Source: an uncultured Lachnospiraceae bacterium (GTDB taxonomy: Bacteria; Bacillota; Clostridia; Lachnospirales; Lachnospiraceae). From it: a DNA stretch of 8,166 bases. Positions 5,339 through 8,166 of the stretch are shown in pieces; position 1 is the first letter of the stretch, and every line of letters starts with the position of its first letter. The notes beneath the pieces are model-generated. The model ran no database searches. It was not told the DNA's origin and worked only from the letters and a program-made list of their open reading frames with translations. The stretch is from contig CACXEL010000345.1 in assembly GCA_902766655.1 (NCBI GenBank), forward strand, positions 1 to 8,166, read 5' to 3'. Made by a program: the position numbers and the translations under genes.

Positions 5339-6245
5339 TATTTGTCTGCTGGGCACCGGCGGGATGATGCCCCTGCCCAAACGGTGGGTGACGTCCCTCA
5401 TGGTCCGCTACAACGGGTCGGGACTCCTCATCGACTGCGGGGAGGGGACCCAGATCGCCCTGCGCGAGAAGGGCTGGTCCTTCAAGCCGGTGGACACCAT
5501 TCTGCTCACCCATTTCCACGCCGACCACATAGCGGGTCTTCCGGGCTTTCTTCTCACCATGGGAAATGCAGACCGCACCGACCCCGTCACGGTGGTCGGC
5601 CCCAAAGGTACGACCCGGATCATGCAGGGCGTCAGGACCCTGGCCCCGGAGCTTCCCTTTGAGATCCGGGTGATCGAGATCGGGGCGGCCGAGGAGACCT
5701 TCCATCTGAACGGCATGACGATCACGGCCTTCCGGGTCAACCACAACATCACCTGCTACGGCTACGAGATCGCCATCTCAAGGGGCGGCCGCTTCGACGT
5801 GGACAAGGCCAAAGCCAACGGCATTCCGCTCAGGTTCTGGAGTCCGCTCCAGAAGGGCCAGACCATCGAGTTCGAAGGCCGGGTCCTCACGCCGGACATG
5901 GTCCTCGGCAGCGCCAGAAAGGGACTCAAGATCGTCTATACGACCGACACCCGGCCGACAGCTTCCATCACCCGCCATGCGGAAAATGCAGACCTTTTCA
6001 TCTGCGAGGGCATGTACGGCGAGCCGGGAAGCGAGGCCAAGGCCCGGGACCACAAACACATGACCATGCAGGAGGCGGCCGGGATAGCCGCAAAAGCCAA
6101 GCCCGCGAGGATGTGGCTCACCCATTACAGTCCATCCCTGGTGAAGCCCGAGCTCTACATGGATTCCGTCCGGGCCATTTTCCCGGAGGTCCTTGCTGCC
6201 CGGGACGGGCAGGATATCACACTGACATTTTCGGATGAGGAGTGA
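5331..6245 (+). CDS. rnz: Ribonuclease Z (tRNA 3'-processing endonuclease, metallo-beta-lactamase fold)
   Basis: RNase Z cuts precursor tRNAs just after the discriminator base so that CCA can be added. The 304-residue length fits the short bacterial form. The N-terminus [20 protein letters not shown] is typical. The metal site is HFHADH (61-66), with further expected ligands H138 (VNHN), D206 (TTDTR) and H264 (LTHYS); H243 matches the usual conserved GHST-region histidine. [16 protein letters not shown] (151-166) is conserved RNase Z sequence. TTDTRP replaces the more usual SGDTRP. The ATG at 5331 overlaps the rimI stop in an eight-base overlap, and the weak GAGG/GAAGAG purine stretch before it suggests coupling. 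Its position inside a t6A operon is functionally coherent, and the tRNA-Ser at the end of the window needs exactly this activity. Confidence 0.92.
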   Translation: MVDICLLGTGGMMPLPKRWVTSLMVRYNGSGLLIDCGEGTQIALREKGWSFKPVDTILLTHFHADHIAGLPGFLLTMGNADRTDPVTVVGPKGTTRIMQGVRTLAPELPFEIRVIEIGAAEETFHLNGMTITAFRVNHNITCYGYEIAISRGGRFDVDKAKANGIPLRFWSPLQKGQTIEFEGRVLTPDMVLGSARKGLKIVYTTDTRPTASITRHAENADLFICEGMYGEPGSEAKARDHKHMTMQEAAGIAAKAKPARMWLTHYSPSLVKPELYMDSVRAIFPEVLAARDGQDITLTFSDEE

Positions 6246-6246
6246 C

Positions 6247-7275
6247 ATGAAGGATAACATTGACATACTGGCGATAGAGAGCTCCTGCGACGAGACCGCG
6301 GCCGCCGTTGTGCGCAACGGACGGGAGGTGCTCTCGAACGTCATCTATTCTCAGATCGATATGCATACGGTCTACGGGGGTGTCGTGCCCGAGCTGGCCA
6401 GCCGGGCACACATCGAGAAAATCAACCCCGTGATCGAGAAGGCTCTCTCGGACGCCGGCATGACCCTGGACGAGATCGACGCGGTGGCGGTGACCTACGG
6501 GCCGGGCCTGGTTGGCGCCCTCCTGGTGGGTGTTGCCGAGGCCAAGGCCATAGCCTGGGCGGCGGGCAAGCCGCTCATCGGCGTCCACCACATCGAAGGG
6601 CATATTTCCGCCAACTACATCGAGCATCCGGACCTGAAGCCGCCCTACCTGGGACTGATCGTTTCCGGCGGCCACACCCACCTGGTCATCGTGAAGGACT
6701 GGGCTGATTTCGAGATCCTGGGCAGGACCGTGGACGACGCGGCCGGCGAGGCCTTCGACAAGGTGGCCAGGGCCATCGGCCTGGGCTATCCCGGCGGCCC
6801 CAAGATCGACCGGGTGGCCAAGGCGGGAAATCCGGACGCCATCGTGTTTCCGAGGGCCAAGGTCAACAAGTCGGTCTACGACTTCAGCTTCAGCGGCTTG
6901 AAGAGCGCGGTCCTCAACTACCTGAACCACGCTGCCATGACCGGGGAGAAGGTCGACCAGGCTGACCTCGCGGCCAGCTTCCAGAAGTCCGTGGTCTCCG
7001 TCCTGGTGGAGCATACCATTAATGCCGCGAGAGAGCATGGTATCCGGCAGGTCGCCATGGCGGGCGGCGTCGCCTCCAACAGCGCCCTGAGGGCCGCCAT
7101 GCAGGCGGCCTGCGACAGGGAGGGACTGAGCCTGGCCATCCCGTCCCCCATCTACTGCACTGACAATGCGGTCATGATCGGTGTGGCTGCATTTCACGAA
7201 TACGAAGCCGGAACAAGAAGCGGCTGGGACCTCAACGCGGTGCCGGGCCTGAGACTTGGAGAGAGAGGAAAATGA
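6247..7275 (+). CDS. tsaD: tRNA N6-adenosine threonylcarbamoyltransferase TsaD
   Basis: TsaD is the catalytic ASKHA-fold subunit that transfers threonylcarbamoyl from TC-AMP to A37. With the start used here it has 342 residues, the usual length. Family motifs are [16 protein letters not shown] (7-22), the metal-binding HIEGH (115-119, H115 and H119), SGGHTHLV (140-147), [10 protein letters not shown] (273-282) and CTDNAVMIG (304-312, with D306 as the third metal ligand). All key residues are present. The start at 6247 is chosen because AGGAG lies four bases upstream, one base after the rnz TGA. An alternative ATG at 6235 inside rnz would add four residues but has no ribosome site. The last codons overlap ispD by four bases (ATGA). 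TsaC/Sua5, which makes TC-AMP, must be encoded elsewhere. Confidence 0.96.
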   Translation: MKDNIDILAIESSCDETAAAVVRNGREVLSNVIYSQIDMHTVYGGVVPELASRAHIEKINPVIEKALSDAGMTLDEIDAVAVTYGPGLVGALLVGVAEAKAIAWAAGKPLIGVHHIEGHISANYIEHPDLKPPYLGLIVSGGHTHLVIVKDWADFEILGRTVDDAAGEAFDKVARAIGLGYPGGPKIDRVAKAGNPDAIVFPRAKVNKSVYDFSFSGLKSAVLNYLNHAAMTGEKVDQADLAASFQKSVVSVLVEHTINAAREHGIRQVAMAGGVASNSALRAAMQAACDREGLSLAIPSPIYCTDNAVMIGVAAFHEYEAGTRSGWDLNAVPGLRLGERGK

Positions 7276-7946
7276 ACGCAGCCATCATTGTCGCTGCCGG
7301 GACCGGCAGCCGTATGGGCGCGGAGATGCCCAAGCAGTTCCTGAAGATCGGGGGCGAGTATATTCTGGCAAAGACTCTCCGGGCCTTTGAGGAGAGCGAG
7401 GACATCCGGGAAATCGTCCTGGTGCTTTCGCCGGAATGGATCGATTTCACCAGGCGGGAGATCCTCGAGAAGGAGGGCTTTTACAAGTTCCTGAAGATCG
7501 TTCCCGGCGGCGCCGAGCGGTACGATTCCGTCTACGCCGGTCTTCTGGCCTGCCCGGAGGCGGATTACGTGCTGATCCATGACGGTGCAAGACCATTTGT
7601 AACACAGGAAGTGATACACAGGGCCTGCGTGGAAGCTGCCGCCACGGGCGCCGTCGTTGTCGGCGTGCCGGCCAAGGACACGGTAAAGATCGTTGACGAG
7701 AACGGCTATGTGACCGAGACCCCTGTCCGCAGTCGGACCTGGCTGGTCCAGACGCCCCAGGCTTTTGAGTATGACATGATCCGCATGGCCTACGAGATCG
7801 TCCGGGAGAAGGGCATGGCAGGTGTGACGGACGACGCCATGGTCGTTGAGCTGAGCCGGCTGAGCCGGGTCCGCATGATCATGGGGGATTACAGGAATAT
7901 CAAGATCACCACGCCGGACGATCTCAGGGGATACGGTGAGGAGTGA
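7272..7946 (+). CDS. ispD: 2-C-methyl-D-erythritol 4-phosphate cytidylyltransferase IspD
   Basis: IspD joins CTP and MEP to give CDP-methylerythritol in the non-mevalonate isoprenoid pathway, in the cytoplasm. The 224 residues show the nucleotide-binding glycine-rich start [10 protein letters not shown] (7-16) with PKQF (20-23), then DGARPF (104-109) and VPAKDTVK (132-139). TPQAF (161-165), TDDA (186-189) and [14 protein letters not shown] (205-218) follow. These are the standard IspD signatures and all look intact. The ATG at 7272 overlaps the tsaD stop (ATGA), with GAGAGGA a few bases upstream, so translation is probably coupled. IspF, which is often next to or fused with IspD, does not follow; the frame is instead convergent with a tRNA gene. 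It is the only operon member without an obvious tRNA or translation role. No clear plus-strand terminator follows it. Confidence 0.96.
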   Translation: MNAAIIVAAGTGSRMGAEMPKQFLKIGGEYILAKTLRAFEESEDIREIVLVLSPEWIDFTRREILEKEGFYKFLKIVPGGAERYDSVYAGLLACPEADYVLIHDGARPFVTQEVIHRACVEAAATGAVVVGVPAKDTVKIVDENGYVTETPVRSRTWLVQTPQAFEYDMIRMAYEIVREKGMAGVTDDAMVVELSRLSRVRMIMGDYRNIKITTPDDLRGYGEE

Positions 7947-8045
7947 CCGGAGAGCACGGTGCGATGGCTGCCGTTGCGGTTGGATTGGGGAGATGAGATA
8001 CCTCCTCTGGGCAGAGACAGTTTTCTCCGAGGATATTTACGCAAC

Positions 8046-8077
8046 AAAAAACGGGGATCTCTTTACAGAGACCCCCG
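8046..8077 (-). terminator. Intrinsic terminator of the tRNA-Ser gene
   Basis: On the minus strand an 11-bp stem (8077-8067 with 8062-8052, one G-T wobble) closes on a GTAA loop and is followed at once by six T residues (8051-8046). It starts six bases beyond the last base of the mature tRNA. Read on the plus strand it has no T-run, so it would serve ispD poorly, although the stem could still protect that transcript's end. Confidence 0.9.
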
Positions 8078-8083
8078 GCTGAG

Positions 8084-8166
8084 CGGAGAGGATGGGATTC
8101 GAACCCATGCGCCCTTGCGGACAAACGGTTTTCAAGACCGCCTCGTTATGACCACTTCGATACCTC
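8084..8166 (-). tRNA. tRNA-Ser (anticodon UGA), missing about three 5' bases at the window edge
   Basis: Reading the minus strand, the visible part begins GAGGTATCG, which is acceptor positions 4-7 onward; the first three bases (expected GGA) lie outside the window. A 3-bp D stem (TCG/CGA) is followed by the anticodon stem GCGGT/ACCGT with loop CTTGAAA (anticodon TGA, plus strand 8132-8134). A long class II variable arm follows, with GTCC/GGGC around GCAA. The T arm is ATGGG-TTCGAAT-CCCAT, the acceptor 3' strand is CCTCTCC and the discriminator is G (8084). The long variable arm and G73 fit serine. CCA is not encoded (CTC follows), so 3' trimming and CCA addition are required. A36 means this tRNA is not a t6A substrate. 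Confidence 0.95.

Noticed and set aside
5560..5996. Repeated AAATGCAGACC motif within rnz
   Set aside because: The two copies encode the short peptide NAD in different contexts and are explained by coding chance rather than a repeat element.
8000..8036. Small CTCT/AGAG hairpin followed by TTTT as an ispD terminator
   Set aside because: The stem is only four pairs, with a gap before the four T residues, too weak to call. The rest of 7947-8045 shows nothing else recognisable.
8084..8166. tRNA-Ser 3' end as an attachment site of an integrated element
   Set aside because: No integrase and no direct repeat of the tRNA 3' end is visible in the window, and the flank is a core operon and a terminator.

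Overview
The window looks like chromosome from a bacterium of moderately high GC content, most likely a Clostridia-type Firmicute (Lachnospiraceae or a relative). This is inferred from strong AGGAG-type Shine-Dalgarno sites, sigma-A style promoters with 17-bp spacers, a tRNA gene without an encoded CCA, and protein sequences of clostridial flavour. The family-level placement is a guess. All genes look like housekeeping or core accessory genes. I see no mobile element, CRISPR array or phage gene. The window opens 29 bases beyond a broken gene and closes inside a tRNA gene, so it may be a whole short contig.

Layout. (1) 1-608, minus strand: the N-terminal part of a class A penicillin-binding protein (GT51 peptidoglycan glycosyltransferase). 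It is stopped by a TAG just after the third conserved motif, and a short in-frame GT51-like remnant follows the stop. (2) 749-2110, minus: a complete MATE-family multidrug/Na+-type exporter with a textbook promoter and Shine-Dalgarno site. (3) 2301-2936, plus: a YigZ/IMPACT family protein, divergent from the MATE gene across a 190-bp intergenic region that contains a perfect 9-bp inverted repeat. (4) 3014-3532, minus: a cytoplasmic cyclophilin-type peptidyl-prolyl isomerase, convergent with yigZ. (5) 3694-7946, plus: a tight six-gene operon, tsaE-tsaB-rimI-rnz-tsaD-ispD. (6) 8046-8166, minus: a nearly complete tRNA-Ser(UGA) gene with a strong intrinsic terminator, convergent with ispD.

How the genes fit together. 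The operon is mainly a tRNA-maturation unit. TsaB, TsaD and TsaE are three of the four proteins that make t6A37 on ANN-decoding tRNAs (TsaC/Sua5 is not here). RNase Z trims tRNA 3' ends that lack an encoded CCA, and the tRNA-Ser at the end of the window is such a tRNA. RimI is an N-alpha-acetyltransferase commonly found beside TsaB. IspD (MEP isoprenoid pathway) is attached at the 3' end by an ATGA overlap. Four of the five junctions overlap or nearly touch, which suggests translational coupling.

The most striking regulatory feature is the cyclophilin/tsaE intergenic region. Two near-consensus divergent promoters, both with 17-bp spacers, share one 8-bp palindromic -10 element (ATTATAAT), so the two directions should compete for RNA polymerase. 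Both resulting leaders can fold into hairpins. I found no convincing undescribed multi-gene system. The main oddities are the damaged PBP gene, its -10 element lying only six bases from the start codon, and these intergenic architectures.
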